Part shown: positions 34,809-43,551 of the stretch, piece after piece
How positions within the stretch are numbered: position 1 is the stretch's first letter
Layout of the letters: every line of letters begins with the position of its first letter
Assembly (NCBI RefSeq): GCF_004214935.1
Contig: NZ_SFCC01000022.1
Span: 1 to 64,000 of the forward strand
Origin: Amycolatopsis suaedae
Lineage (GTDB): Bacteria; Actinomycetota; Actinomycetes; Mycobacteriales; Pseudonocardiaceae
DNA: 64,000 nt
Direction of reading: 5' to 3'
The notes under the pieces: model-generated
Databases searched by the model: none
Seen by the model: only the letters and a program-made list of their open reading frames with translations
Told to the model about the DNA's origin: nothing
Program-made: the position numbers and the translations under genes

Positions 34809-35194
34809 CTCCGGCCTAGAGCAGGCCGAGCAGCCGTCGTATCCCGCGGCTCTACCAGACGGCGGCTGTGTACGGCCGTCCGCGGTCACGCGTAACCCCG
34901 ACTGCGCGTGACCGCGGGCCCGGCCCGGCGGCAGGGGGTGTGACCGTGCCCAGGTGCGGTCACCGCCGGGCAGGCGCCCCGGACGGGTGGATGTGGCGCG
35001 ATACCCGGTTTCCCTGGCTCAGCACGACGACCAGCGGAAACGCCGCGTCCGGCCCGTCCGGGGTCGCCCCGGTGGGTGTTTAACGACCCAACCGAAACAC
35101 GAGGGTGAAACGATCCGGCCGCTTCGGGCGATCGAGTGATTGACGGTGACTAAGCTGCGGGGCGTGACCACGCCCCGCGGTGGCGTCGGCGTAG
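34809..35194. other. Intergenic region between the I36-like gene and tRNA-Arg
   Basis: I see no convincing gene in these 386 bp. A perfect 13-bp hairpin at 34880-34917 probably ends the upstream transcript. The rest presumably holds the tRNA promoter. Short open frames here lack ribosome sites and protein-like composition. Confidence 0.6.
34880..34917 (+). terminator. 13-bp hairpin after the I36-like gene
   Basis: CCGCGGTCACGCG (34880-34892) pairs exactly with 34905-34917 around a 12-nt loop, about 70 bp past the stop. No T tract. Confidence 0.55.
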
Positions 35195-35268
35195 GCCCTC
35201 GTAGCTCAGCTGGATAGAGCAAGAGCCTTCTAATCTCTAGGTCGCAGGTTCAAGTCCTGCCGGGGGCA
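35195..35268 (+). tRNA. tRNA-Arg (anticodon UCU)
   Basis: A cloverleaf can be drawn. The acceptor GCCCTCG pairs with CGGGGGC (one G-T pair). The D arm is GCTC/GAGC. The anticodon loop CTTCTAA carries TCT at 35229-35231. The T arm is GCAGG-TTCAAGT-CCTGC. The discriminator is A, and CCA is not encoded. It would read AGA and AGG, rare codons here. The anticodon stem has a C-T mismatch at the pair next to the loop (35226 and 35234), unusual but tolerable. Confidence 0.9.
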
Positions 35269-35394
35269 CGTCGCAGCAGGTCGGAGCCGGTTCGTCCGGC
35301 TCCGGCTCTGACCTGCCCCACGCTTAACCCCCACTTTCGGCTCCGGGATCACCGAACGCTAGGACGATAAATGGAGACCCCCGTCCGTTTGGCA

Positions 35395-35400
35395 TAGAGT
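35395..35400 (+). promoter_or_regulatory. -10 box of leaderless TetR gene
   Basis: TAGAGT ends 7 nt before the ATG at 35408, which favours that start over the GTG at 35399 that overlaps the box. Confidence 0.55.
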
Positions 35401-35407
35401 GAGACGA

Positions 35408-36100
35408 ATGAGCGCCGAGGTATCCCACCCACCGGCCAGCTCCGGCGTCCGCACCGCAGAGACGGCGGGCCTACGGGCCGACGCGCAGCAGAACCGCGAC
35501 CGCATCGTCGAGGTCGCCCGCACCCTGTTCGCCGAACGGGGGCTCGACGTGCCGATGGCCGCGATCGCCCGGCACGCCGGGGTCGGTGTCGCCACGCTCT
35601 ACCGTCGTTTCCCCACAAAGGACTCACTGGTCACCGAGGTGTTCGCCGACCAGTTCGCGGCCTGCGTGTCGGTCGTGGACGAGGCGCTGGCCGATCCGGA
35701 CCCGTGGCGGGGATTTCGCACTTTCCTCGAAACGGTGTGCGCCATGCAGGCCGCGGACCGGGGTTTCAGCGCCGCGGTCTGCGCCGCGCTGCCCGATCTG
35801 GTCAACGTCGAACACGAACGCGACCGAGCCCTGCGTGGTTTCACCGAACTGACCAAGCGTGCCAAGGAAAGCGGACGGCTGCGCGCCGACTTCGTGCCGG
35901 AGGACCTGACCCTGCTGCTCATGGCCAACGGCGGCATCATCGCCGCCACCGCCGAACAGGCCTCGGCCGCGTCCCGGCGGCTCGTCGCCTACCTGCTGGA
36001 CGCGTTGCGCACCGACCAGGCCCCTCCTGGCAGGGCCTTGCCGCCACCCGTCCCGCTCAGCCTGCGGGACGTCCTGTCGCCGAATCCCGGCACTCGCTGA
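35408..36100 (+). CDS. TetR-family transcriptional regulator
   Basis: 230 residues. The HTH is at about 28-75 (NRDRIVEVARTLFAERGLDVPMAAIARHAGVGVATLYRRFPTK, quoted in part). The C-terminal ligand domain is of the TetR_C type seen in many actinobacterial repressors (FRTFLETVCAMQAADRGF). Ligand and target unknown. The NCS1 permease 123 bp downstream on the same strand is a possible target. Confidence 0.92.
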   Translation: MSAEVSHPPASSGVRTAETAGLRADAQQNRDRIVEVARTLFAERGLDVPMAAIARHAGVGVATLYRRFPTKDSLVTEVFADQFAACVSVVDEALADPDPWRGFRTFLETVCAMQAADRGFSAAVCAALPDLVNVEHERDRALRGFTELTKRAKESGRLRADFVPEDLTLLLMANGGIIAATAEQASAASRRLVAYLLDALRTDQAPPGRALPPPVPLSLRDVLSPNPGTR

Positions 36101-36223
36101 CCGGAGGGCACATCAGGTCACATCGACCCAGCAGCTCCTGAATCTGGGACGGAACATCCCATTCAGCCACCCCGTGCGCCGGTTCTACGGTTTCCGGAAC
36201 CAGGCGACGGCGGAGGTGCGCGA

Positions 36224-37795
36224 GTGGACAGGGTGACCGAGGTCGAGCAGCACGGGATCAACCCGATTCCGCCGGCCGAGCAGACCTCGCGCCCGCGCGA
36301 CCTGTTCCGGCTGTGCTTCGGCGGGGCCAACACCTTCTCCACGATCATCCTCGGCACGCTGCCGATCGCCTACGGGCTCAGTTTCTGGCAGGCCGCGTCC
36401 GCGACCGCGGCAGGCGTGCTCATCGGCGCCCTCGTGCTGGCGCCGATGGCGCTGTTCGGCCCGGTGACCCGCACCAACAACGCGGTGTCGTCCGGAGCCC
36501 ACTTCGGCGTCGTGGGCCGTTGCGTCGGCTCGTTCCTGTCGCTGCTGACGGCCATCGCCTTCTTCGCCATCTCCGTGTGGGTCAGCGGCGACGCCGTGAC
36601 CGGCATGGCCAGGCGGCTGTTCGGCATCGACGGCGGCCAGATCCTGCGCGCGGTGTCCTACGCCGTCATCGCGGTCGCGGTGCTCGTCGTCTGCATCTAC
36701 GGCTACCGGTTCATGCTCGCGGTCAACCGGATCGCGGTCGTGCTCGGCACCACCATCATGCTGCTCGGGATCATCGCCTACGCCGGGCGGTTCGACCCCG
36801 GCTTCGCGGGCACCGGCGTGTACGCGCTCGGCGAACTCTGGCCGACCTGGATCCTGGCCCTGCTCACCACGATGGCCAACCCGATCTCGTTCGGCGCCTT
36901 CCTCGGCGACTGGTCCCGCTACATCCCGGCGACCCACAGCAGACGGTCGCTGCTCGCCGCGCCCCTGCTGGCGCAGCTGGCGACGCTGCTGCCGTTCGGG
37001 TTCGGCATGGCCACCGCAACACTCGTCGCCGACCCCGGTGACTACATCACCGGCCTGACCGAGATCTCCCCGCTCTGGTACGCACTGCCGCTCATCGTGG
37101 TCGCGCTCATCGGCGGGCTGTCCACCGGAACGACGGCGCTGTACGGAACCGGCCTGGACTTCAGCTCGATCTTCACCCGGCTCAGCCGGGTGCAGGCCAC
37201 GGTCCTCGTCGGCTCGCTCGCGGTGGTGTTCATCTTCGCCGGCAGCTTCGCGCTCGACATGGTCACCAGCATCAACGCGTTCGCCACGCTGATCGTGCTG
37301 TGCACCTCGCCGTGGATGGTGATCATGATGATCGGCTACTGGACCCGGCGGGGCTTCTACGACGTCGACGACCTGCAGGTGTTCAACGAAGGACGGCGCG
37401 GCGGCCGGTACTGGTTCAGCCGCGGCGTGAACTGGCGCGCGATGGGCGCCTGGCTGCCGGCGACCGCGCTCGGCCTGCTGACGGCGAACACACCGATGAT
37501 CGCCGGGCCGCTGCGCGACATCGCCGGCGGCGTGGACGTCAGCATGGTGGTGACCCTCGCCACCGCCGCACTTCTCTATCCCGTGCTGCTCACGCTGTTT
37601 CCCGAACCCGGCGCCGTTTTCGGCCCGGCCGGGCCGCGCGCCGTCCGCTCCTCCGGCGCCGGACTCAGTGCGCGCCGACGGCCACCGGCCGGCGGGCCCG
37701 CGGCCCGTCCAGCAGACCACGGCGAGCGAGTTCGGGACGCACACCTTCGGCGAACCAGTACGCCTCCTCCAGATGCGGGTAGCCGGAGAGGATGA
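36224..37795 (+). CDS. NCS1-family cytosine/purine-type permease
   Basis: 523 residues with about 12 membrane helices. NCS1 features are LCFGGANTFSTIILGTLPI in helix 1, FGVVGRCVGSF, and the cytoplasmic GDWSRYIP motif in the middle. Probably imports a nucleobase or related heterocycle with H+ or Na+. GTG start after GGAGG with 7-nt spacing. The last 45 or so residues are Arg/Pro-rich, lie antisense to the 3' end of ssuD, and look unlike a normal NCS1 tail. The functional protein may effectively end near residue 470. Confidence 0.88.
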   Translation: MDRVTEVEQHGINPIPPAEQTSRPRDLFRLCFGGANTFSTIILGTLPIAYGLSFWQAASATAAGVLIGALVLAPMALFGPVTRTNNAVSSGAHFGVVGRCVGSFLSLLTAIAFFAISVWVSGDAVTGMARRLFGIDGGQILRAVSYAVIAVAVLVVCIYGYRFMLAVNRIAVVLGTTIMLLGIIAYAGRFDPGFAGTGVYALGELWPTWILALLTTMANPISFGAFLGDWSRYIPATHSRRSLLAAPLLAQLATLLPFGFGMATATLVADPGDYITGLTEISPLWYALPLIVVALIGGLSTGTTALYGTGLDFSSIFTRLSRVQATVLVGSLAVVFIFAGSFALDMVTSINAFATLIVLCTSPWMVIMMIGYWTRRGFYDVDDLQVFNEGRRGGRYWFSRGVNWRAMGAWLPATALGLLTANTPMIAGPLRDIAGGVDVSMVVTLATAALLYPVLLTLFPEPGAVFGPAGPRAVRSSGAGLSARRRPPAGGPAARPADHGERVRDAHLRRTSTPPPDAGSRRG

Positions 37796-38807
37796 ACTCG
37801 TCGATCCCGAGCGAGTGGTACTCCTCGATCAGGTCGGCCACCTCGCCGTGACTGCCGACCAGCGCGGTGCCCGCGCCGCCGCGGACGAGCCCGACGCCCG
37901 CCCACAGGCTGGGGTAGATCTCCAGGCCACGCACGCCGCGGTCGAGCCCGCCCTGGTGCAGGGCGACCATGCGGCGCTGGCCGACGGACTCGCTGGCGGC
38001 CAGCTGCCGTTGCGCGGACCGGACCTGCTCGGGCTCGAGCGCGTCGAGCAGCCGCTGCGCCTCGGCCCATGCCTGGTCGGCGGTGTCCCGGCTGATGGTG
38101 TGCAGCCGGACACCGAACCGCACCTGACGCCCGGCGGCCTCGGCCCTGGCCGCGACCCTGCCGATCTTCTCCGCCACCTGCGCGGGCGGCTCGCCCCAGG
38201 TGAGGTAGACGTCGGCATGCCTGGCCGCCACCGGCAGCGCCGCGTCCGAGGACCCGCCGAAGTAGATTCCCGGCAGCGGGTCGGGCGGCGCGAGCACCGT
38301 GGCGCCGGAGACCCGCAGATGGTCGCCGTCGAAGTCGAACGGCTGCCCGCTCCACACACCGCGGACGATGGTGAGGAACTCGTCGGTCCTGGCGTAGCGG
38401 GCGTCGTGGTCGTGCCAGTCGCCGAACCGGCGCTGCTCGACGGCGTCGCCACCGGTCACGACGTTGAGCAGCAGACGGCCACCGGACAGCCGCTGGTAGG
38501 TCGCGGCCATCTGCGCCGCCAGTGTCGGCGAGACGACCCCGGGCCGGAACGCGACGAGGAACTTCAGCGTCGAGGTTTCCCGGATCAGGGCCGCGGTGGT
38601 CAGCCAGGCGTCCTCACACCAGGTGCCGGTGGGGGTCAGCACACCTTCGAACCCCAGCTGCTCCGCGGCGCGGGCGATCTGCGCGAGGTAGCCGATGTCC
38701 GGCTGCCGTGCGGCTGCCGGGCCGAGGGACCGGTTGGCGTGGAAGCGTTCCACGATCGTCCGGCTGTCGCCGGACGTGGGCAGGAACCAGTGCAGGCGCA
38801 ATGCCAT
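37665..38807 (-). CDS. ssuD: FMNH2-dependent alkanesulfonate monooxygenase
   Basis: 380 residues, the normal SsuD length. A luciferase-like monooxygenase that cleaves the C-S bond of alkanesulfonates to sulfite and aldehyde. SsuD segments visible are LHWFLPTSGDSR at the N-terminus, LKFLVAFRPGVVSPTLAAQMAATYQRLSGGR (quoted in part), NVVTGGD, and GIDEFILSGYPHLEEAYWFAEGV near the end. The ATG at 38807 comes 4 bp after the ssuA stop. Last gene of ssuC-B-A-D. No flavin reductase (SsuE) gene is nearby. Confidence 0.93.
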   Translation of the reverse strand: MALRLHWFLPTSGDSRTIVERFHANRSLGPAAARQPDIGYLAQIARAAEQLGFEGVLTPTGTWCEDAWLTTAALIRETSTLKFLVAFRPGVVSPTLAAQMAATYQRLSGGRLLLNVVTGGDAVEQRRFGDWHDHDARYARTDEFLTIVRGVWSGQPFDFDGDHLRVSGATVLAPPDPLPGIYFGGSSDAALPVAARHADVYLTWGEPPAQVAEKIGRVAARAEAAGRQVRFGVRLHTISRDTADQAWAEAQRLLDALEPEQVRSAQRQLAASESVGQRRMVALHQGGLDRGVRGLEIYPSLWAGVGLVRGGAGTALVGSHGEVADLIEEYHSLGIDEFILSGYPHLEEAYWFAEGVRPELARRGLLDGPRARRPVAVGAH

Positions 38808-38811
38808 GGGA

Positions 38812-39825
38812 TCATCCCCTGATCTTGTCGAGGTCCTGGGCGTACCGGCGGTCCACCAGCGCGGCGAAGTCCACTCTGGACGGAAGCACACCGTCCGCGT
38901 GGAAGGTGTCGGCCAGCTCCTGCTCGGAGGCGACCACCGCGTCGTCGAGCGGCACCGGCAGGTCCGGGCCCCTGGCGACGGCGGCGCGGGCGACGCCGAT
39001 ATCGAGTCCGGTCTCCTTCGCCCAGGTCGCCGCCCATTCGTCGCGGTGACCGTCGGCCCACCTCTCCGCCCTGGCGTGCCGGGTGACGAAGTCGCGGATC
39101 GCGGTGTTGCGCCCGGCGTCGGACAGCGCGGACGTTCCCGCCGCCAGGAACGACAGGCCGTTGGCCGTGCCGTTGCCGTCGGCCAGCACGCGTGCACCCG
39201 CCTCCAGCAGTGCCTGGCTCGTGTACGGGTCCCAGGCGGCCCACGCGTCGATCTGCTTCTGCCGGAACGCGCCGTAGGCGTCGGCCGGCTGCAGGAAGGA
39301 CAGCTTGACGTCCTGTTTGGACAGACCCGCCTTACGCAGGTTCAGCAGCACCTGACCGTGCGCCGAACTCCCCTTCGCCACCCCGATCGTCCTGCCCCGG
39401 AGGTCGGCCACGGTGCGCAGCGGCGAGTCCTTCGGTACGAGAATCGCGTCGCTCTCGGCGTTGCCGCGCGAGGTGGCGACGACCGAGATCTTCGCGCCGG
39501 CCGCCGCGGCGAAGATCGGCGGGGTGTTGCCGACCCTGCCGACGTCGGCACCGCCCGCCGAGACGGCCTCGAGCAGCGGCGGGCCGGAGGTGAACGTCGA
39601 CCACTCGATCCGGTACGGCACGTCGGCGAGCAGCCCGGCCGCGGTGAGCAGCGCCTTGGAACCGCCCTTCTGGTCGGCGACCCGCAGCGTGACCCCTGCC
39701 AGCTCGGCGGCACCGACCGGGGCGGGCACCCCGGTCGTCGCCGGCCCGGCCTGGCCCCCGCAGGCCACCAGCACCGCGGCGGTCAGCAGCCCTGCCGCCG
39801 CCCTGATCGTCCTAAGCGGTCGCAC
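38812..39825 (-). CDS. ssuA: Aliphatic sulfonate ABC transporter, substrate-binding lipoprotein
   Basis: 337 residues. The signal peptide ends in lipobox LVAC with lipid Cys22. It is a type-II periplasmic-binding fold (VADLRGRTIGVAKGSSAHGQVLLNLRKAGL, quoted in part, plus DAWAAWDPYTSQAL), typical of SsuA/TauA. Delivers alkanesulfonates to SsuBC. Overlaps the 3' end of ssuB by 14 bp. Confidence 0.92.
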   Translation of the reverse strand: MRPLRTIRAAAGLLTAAVLVACGGQAGPATTGVPAPVGAAELAGVTLRVADQKGGSKALLTAAGLLADVPYRIEWSTFTSGPPLLEAVSAGGADVGRVGNTPPIFAAAAGAKISVVATSRGNAESDAILVPKDSPLRTVADLRGRTIGVAKGSSAHGQVLLNLRKAGLSKQDVKLSFLQPADAYGAFRQKQIDAWAAWDPYTSQALLEAGARVLADGNGTANGLSFLAAGTSALSDAGRNTAIRDFVTRHARAERWADGHRDEWAATWAKETGLDIGVARAAVARGPDLPVPLDDAVVASEQELADTFHADGVLPSRVDFAALVDRRYAQDLDKIRG

Positions 39826-40543
39826 GTTCGGTCACTCCCAATCCGTTCAGCACCCGGGTTCGCACCTCGGCGTGGTCGGCGGCCCGGCGGGGCCGGGGCC
39901 GCGTCAGGACGTGTTCGGCCGCGATCGCGCCCCGGTCGAGGATCAACACCCGGTCGGCCAGCAGCAACGCCTCGTCGACGTCATGCGTGACCAGCAGGAC
40001 GCTGGGCCGGTGCCGCTGCCACAGGTCGACCACCAGTTCGTGCATGGCGATCCGGGTGAGCGCGTCCAGCGCGCCGAACGGCTCGTCGAGAAGGAGCAGT
40101 TCCGGTTCCCTGACCAGCGCCCTGGCCAGCGAGAGCCGCTGCGCCTCGCCGCCGGAGAGGGTGCGTGGCCAGGCGTCACCGAGTTCTTCCAGACGGACCT
40201 CGGCGAGCGCCCGGTCGGCCAGTGCCCGGTCGTTGCCGCGGTGCCGCCCGCCGGTGTGCAGGCCCAGCACGACGTTGCGCCACACCCGCCGCCACGGCAG
40301 CAGCCTGGGTTGCTGGAACGCCACCGACACGGTGCCGCGCACGGTGACCTCGCCCTCGACGGCGGCGTCCAGTCCGGCCAGCACGCGCAGCAGCGTCGAC
40401 TTGCCCGACCCACTGCGTCCCAGCAGCGCGACGAACTCCCCTGCCGCGATGTCGACGTCCAGTCCGGAAAGGACGGTCCGATCACCGAAGCGTTTCCGGA
40501 GACCCCGGACTTCGACGGTGCCGCCCGTCACGCCGTGCGCCAT
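39812..40543 (-). CDS. ssuB: Aliphatic sulfonate ABC transporter, ATP-binding protein
   Basis: 243 residues. Walker A GRSGSGKST near 44, Q-loop FQQPRLLPW, signature LSGGEAQR, Walker B LLLLDEPFGALD, and H-loop VTHDVDEA. This is the nitrate/sulfonate/taurine subclass. It begins 16 bp inside the permease gene, so it is translationally coupled; a GTG 12 bp downstream (VTGGTV) is an alternative start. Confidence 0.93.
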   Translation of the reverse strand: MAHGVTGGTVEVRGLRKRFGDRTVLSGLDVDIAAGEFVALLGRSGSGKSTLLRVLAGLDAAVEGEVTVRGTVSVAFQQPRLLPWRRVWRNVVLGLHTGGRHRGNDRALADRALAEVRLEELGDAWPRTLSGGEAQRLSLARALVREPELLLLDEPFGALDALTRIAMHELVVDLWQRHRPSVLLVTHDVDEALLLADRVLILDRGAIAAEHVLTRPRPRRAADHAEVRTRVLNGLGVTERATA

Positions 40544-41355
40544 CGCAGCACCCTTCGTTCCAGCAGGCGGACCAGTGCGTCGGTGACCAGGCCGAGCGTC
40601 GCGTACACGATGAGACCGACCACGATCACGTCGGTGCGCAGGAACTCCCTGGCATTGTTGATCAGGTACCCGAGCCCGGCGTCGGCGTTGACGGTCTCCC
40701 CCACGATCAGCGCGAGCCAGGCGATCCCCAGCGACTGCCGCAGCCCGACCAGTGCCTGCGGCACCGCGGACGGCAGGATGACGTGCCGGAGCCGTTCCAG
40801 CCGGGTGTAACCGAGGGCGGTGGTCGCCTCGACCAGCTGGCTTTCGGTGTTGCGAATGCCGGCGTGCACGTTGAGGTAGAGCGGGAACGCCACGCCGAGC
40901 GCCACCAGGATGATCTTGGGCTGCTCGCCGATGCCGAACCACAGGATCAGCAGCGGGATCAACCCGAGAAACGGCAGGGTACGCAGCATCTGGACCGGCG
41001 GGTCGATCAGCACGTCGGCCCACCTGGACAGCCCCGCGACGATGCCCAGCAGCACTGCGATTCCGGCGCCCAGCAGGAAACCCAGCCCCACCCTGCCGAT
41101 CGACACGGCGAACGCCTGACCCAGTTCACCGGAGCGCGCCGTCTCCACGCCCGCCTGGAGCACGGTCCACGGCGAACTCAGCTTGTCCGGCGACAGCAAG
41201 CCGGTCGAGCTGGCCACCTGCCACAGCACGAGCAGGGCGACGGGACTGATCCACCTGCGCAGATCCGGCAGCCGGATCCGGCTACGCTCCGGCGTTCCCG
41301 GCTCGGTGACGGGGTCCTGCGACCGCACTGGGGGGTCCTGGACGGAAACGGACAC
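40528..41355 (-). CDS. ssuC: Aliphatic sulfonate ABC transporter, permease
   Basis: 275 residues with about six membrane helices. The EAA-type loop VEATTALGYTRLERLRHVILPSAVPQ is the ATPase contact in BPD_transp_1 permeases. First gene of the operon. GTG start after GGAGAGG. The 160 bp upstream carries an inverted repeat (CCCACATC/GATGTGGG), a possible regulatory site. Confidence 0.93.
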   Translation of the reverse strand: MSVSVQDPPVRSQDPVTEPGTPERSRIRLPDLRRWISPVALLVLWQVASSTGLLSPDKLSSPWTVLQAGVETARSGELGQAFAVSIGRVGLGFLLGAGIAVLLGIVAGLSRWADVLIDPPVQMLRTLPFLGLIPLLILWFGIGEQPKIILVALGVAFPLYLNVHAGIRNTESQLVEATTALGYTRLERLRHVILPSAVPQALVGLRQSLGIAWLALIVGETVNADAGLGYLINNAREFLRTDVIVVGLIVYATLGLVTDALVRLLERRVLRWRTA

Positions 41356-41426
41356 GAGCCTCTCCGTTCGAATCGGTCTCGGTTCGGCCCGAAGCTACAA
41401 GCGCCCGCCCCGCTCGGGAACGCCGT

Positions 41427-41458
41427 CCCACATCCTGACGCCGGCACCACGATGTGGG
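41427..41458. promoter_or_regulatory. Inverted repeat upstream of ssuC
   Basis: CCCACATC (41427-41434) and GATGTGGG (41451-41458) are exact complements separated by 16 nt, about 75-105 bp before the ssuC start. It could be a regulator site for the sulfonate operon or a terminator of the upstream hydrolase gene. The sequence does not decide. Confidence 0.4.
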
Positions 41459-41514
41459 CGGTGTTGACACAGCCCGGCCGGACGCCCCACTGTCCACACA
41501 GGACGCGCGTCGGG

Positions 41515-42243
41515 TCAGACGCCGAAACGCGTCAGCAGGGCGCGGACGGCGGCCGGGTCCTCGACATGGGCGTTGTGCCCGAGACCGGCGAGGCTGACCG
41601 CGTCCGGGTCGAGTTCACGCAGCTGCCCGGGACGGCTCATCGGGTCGGTCTCGCCTGCCGCCAGCACGACCGGGCACCGCGCGGTGGCGAGCAGCGCGGG
41701 CATGTCCGGCGCGCCGACGCCGAACACGGGCGGGTCCAGCGCGAGGCGCCAGCCGTCCTCGGTCCGGCGAAGCCCGGCGGGGTCGGCCGGCGCGATGCCG
41801 AGCAGGCCGGAGACCTTGAGGTAGGCCTGTACGGCCTGCTCCCTGGTCTCGAAAACACGCACCGGACGGGCCGCGAACGCCGCCGCGCGGGCCAGGTCGT
41901 CCTGGCTCCACTCCACCTTCACGCCGAGGGCCAGTACGCCTGCGACGTCGACGTCGTACCTGCCGGACGCGAGTTCGAGCGCGAGCACGCCGCCCAGCGA
42001 ATGCCCGGCGACGACCAGCGGGCCGGTGCCCGGCAGCGCCCGCGCCAGCGCCGCCGCGACGGTCTGGAAGCTGTACCGCGGCAGGGGCGAGGACGTGCCG
42101 TGGCCGGGCAGGTCGGGCACCAGGACACGCCGGCCGAGCAGGCCGGACAACGGCTCCCACACGGCGCCGGTCGCGCCCAGCCCGTGCAGGAGGAGAACGG
42201 CCGGCTCACCCTCGCCTGCGGTGCGCATGTTCAGCGTGTCCAT
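41515..42243 (-). CDS. Alpha/beta-hydrolase
   Basis: 242 residues. Oxyanion region LLLHGLGATGAVW at about 17-29, nucleophile elbow GHSLGG near 82-87, acid Asp in AAGETDPMS, and His in LGHNAHVEDP near the end. Cytoplasmic, substrate unknown. Divergent from the P450 across 45 bp, so the two may be controlled together. An ATG 15 bp downstream (MRTAGEG) is another possible start. Confidence 0.88.
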   Translation of the reverse strand: MDTLNMRTAGEGEPAVLLLHGLGATGAVWEPLSGLLGRRVLVPDLPGHGTSSPLPRYSFQTVAAALARALPGTGPLVVAGHSLGGVLALELASGRYDVDVAGVLALGVKVEWSQDDLARAAAFAARPVRVFETREQAVQAYLKVSGLLGIAPADPAGLRRTEDGWRLALDPPVFGVGAPDMPALLATARCPVVLAAGETDPMSRPGQLRELDPDAVSLAGLGHNAHVEDPAAVRALLTRFGV

Positions 42244-42276
42244 CCGGGCAGCCTGCCCGAGACCGCCCCGCGCGGC

Positions 42277-42282
42277 TAGGGT
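42277..42282 (+). promoter_or_regulatory. -10 box of leaderless P450 gene
   Basis: TAGGGT ends 6 nt before the P450 GTG, and there is no ribosome site. Confidence 0.5.
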
Positions 42283-42288
42283 CGGTTC

Positions 42289-43551
42289 GTGGGAATCACC
42301 GATCCGGACACCTACCTGCGGGGTGTCCCCTACGACGAGCTGGCGCGGCTGCGGCACGCATCGCCGGTGGTCCGCGTCGACGACTTCTGGGCCGTGCTGC
42401 GGCACGCCGACGTACGGCGGGTGCTGCGTGATCCGCGCGTGTTCTCCTCGCAGCTCGGCGGGACGCAGATCCGCGACCCGGCCACCGACGGCGACCTGGC
42501 CTACGTCCGCCGGATGATGCTCAACATGGACCCGCCCGAGCACGGCAGGCTACGCGGGCTGCTCACCAAGGCGTTCACGCCGCGCGCCGTCGCGAAGCTG
42601 ACCGAGCAGATCGACTCGCAGGCACGGATGCTCGTCGCCGCCGTCGCCGGCCGGGGCGAGTGCGACTTCGCGAAGGTCGCCGCCGACCTGCCGCTGCTCA
42701 CCCTCGCCGCGGTGTTCGGGGTGCCGGAACAGGACCGGCGGCTGATGTACGACTGGAGCAACCGCGTGATCGGCTACCAGGACGCCGAGTACGCGGTCAG
42801 CGCGACCGTGGACGCTTCCTCGGTGACCGGCCTCGCGCGGGCGGCGCTCGCCCTGCGCCCGTCTCCCGGCCCGGACGGCTCGATGCCGGATCCGCGCACC
42901 CGCGCCGGGATGCCGGACCTCTACGCGTACGCGAACGCCCTCGGCGACTACAAGCGCTCGCACCCGGGCGACGACGTGATGAGCAACCTGATGCGGCACG
43001 TCGGCGACGACGGCGGCCGCGTCTCGCTCGCCGAGTTCGAGAATCTCTTCTGGCTGTTCTCCGTGGCGGGTAACGAAACCCTGCGCAACGGCCTGCCCGG
43101 CGGGATGCTGGCGCTGCTGACCCATCCCGGGCAGTACCGGCGGCTGCTGGCCGACCGGTCGCTGCTGCCGTCTGCGGTCGAGGAGATGCTGCGCTGGTGG
43201 ACGCCGGTGATGCACTTCCGCCGAACGGCCACCACCGACGTCCGGCTGTCCGGTGTGGACATCCGGGCCGGTGACAAGGTCGTGGTCTGGTTCTCCTCGG
43301 CCAACCGCGACCCCGCGGTGTTCGCCGATCCGGACGCCTTCGACGTGGCCCGGTCCCCGAACGACCACCTGACCTTCGGTCACGGCCCGCACTTCTGCCT
43401 CGGCGCGCACCTGGCCCGGGTCCAGCTGCGGGCGATGTTCGGCGCGGTGCTCGACCTGCTCGGCGAGGTGTCGCTCGCCGGCGAGCCGGTACGGCTGCGG
43501 TCGAACTTCCAGAACGGCCTCAAGTCCCTGCCCATCCGGTGGTCCCGCTGA
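42289..43551 (+). CDS. Cytochrome P450
   Basis: 420 residues, soluble bacterial class. I-helix A-G-N-E-T at 260-264 (Glu variant of the acid/alcohol pair), ExxR at Glu299-Arg302, and heme loop FGHGPHFCLGAH with Cys370 as thiolate ligand. The MNMDPPEH-type C-helix region and overall pattern resemble CYP124/125-like enzymes acting on lipids or terpenoids; this is a guess. It needs ferredoxin partners not present in the window. Its 3' end overlaps the convergent PLP-enzyme gene by 32 bp. Confidence 0.95.
   Translation: MGITDPDTYLRGVPYDELARLRHASPVVRVDDFWAVLRHADVRRVLRDPRVFSSQLGGTQIRDPATDGDLAYVRRMMLNMDPPEHGRLRGLLTKAFTPRAVAKLTEQIDSQARMLVAAVAGRGECDFAKVAADLPLLTLAAVFGVPEQDRRLMYDWSNRVIGYQDAEYAVSATVDASSVTGLARAALALRPSPGPDGSMPDPRTRAGMPDLYAYANALGDYKRSHPGDDVMSNLMRHVGDDGGRVSLAEFENLFWLFSVAGNETLRNGLPGGMLALLTHPGQYRRLLADRSLLPSAVEEMLRWWTPVMHFRRTATTDVRLSGVDIRAGDKVVVWFSSANRDPAVFADPDAFDVARSPNDHLTFGHGPHFCLGAHLARVQLRAMFGAVLDLLGEVSLAGEPVRLRSNFQNGLKSLPIRWSR

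Noticed and set aside
35195-36223. tRNA-Arg as an integration site for a mobile element
   Set aside because: No integrase, no second copy of the tRNA 3' end and no phage or plasmid genes follow in the next 10 kb.
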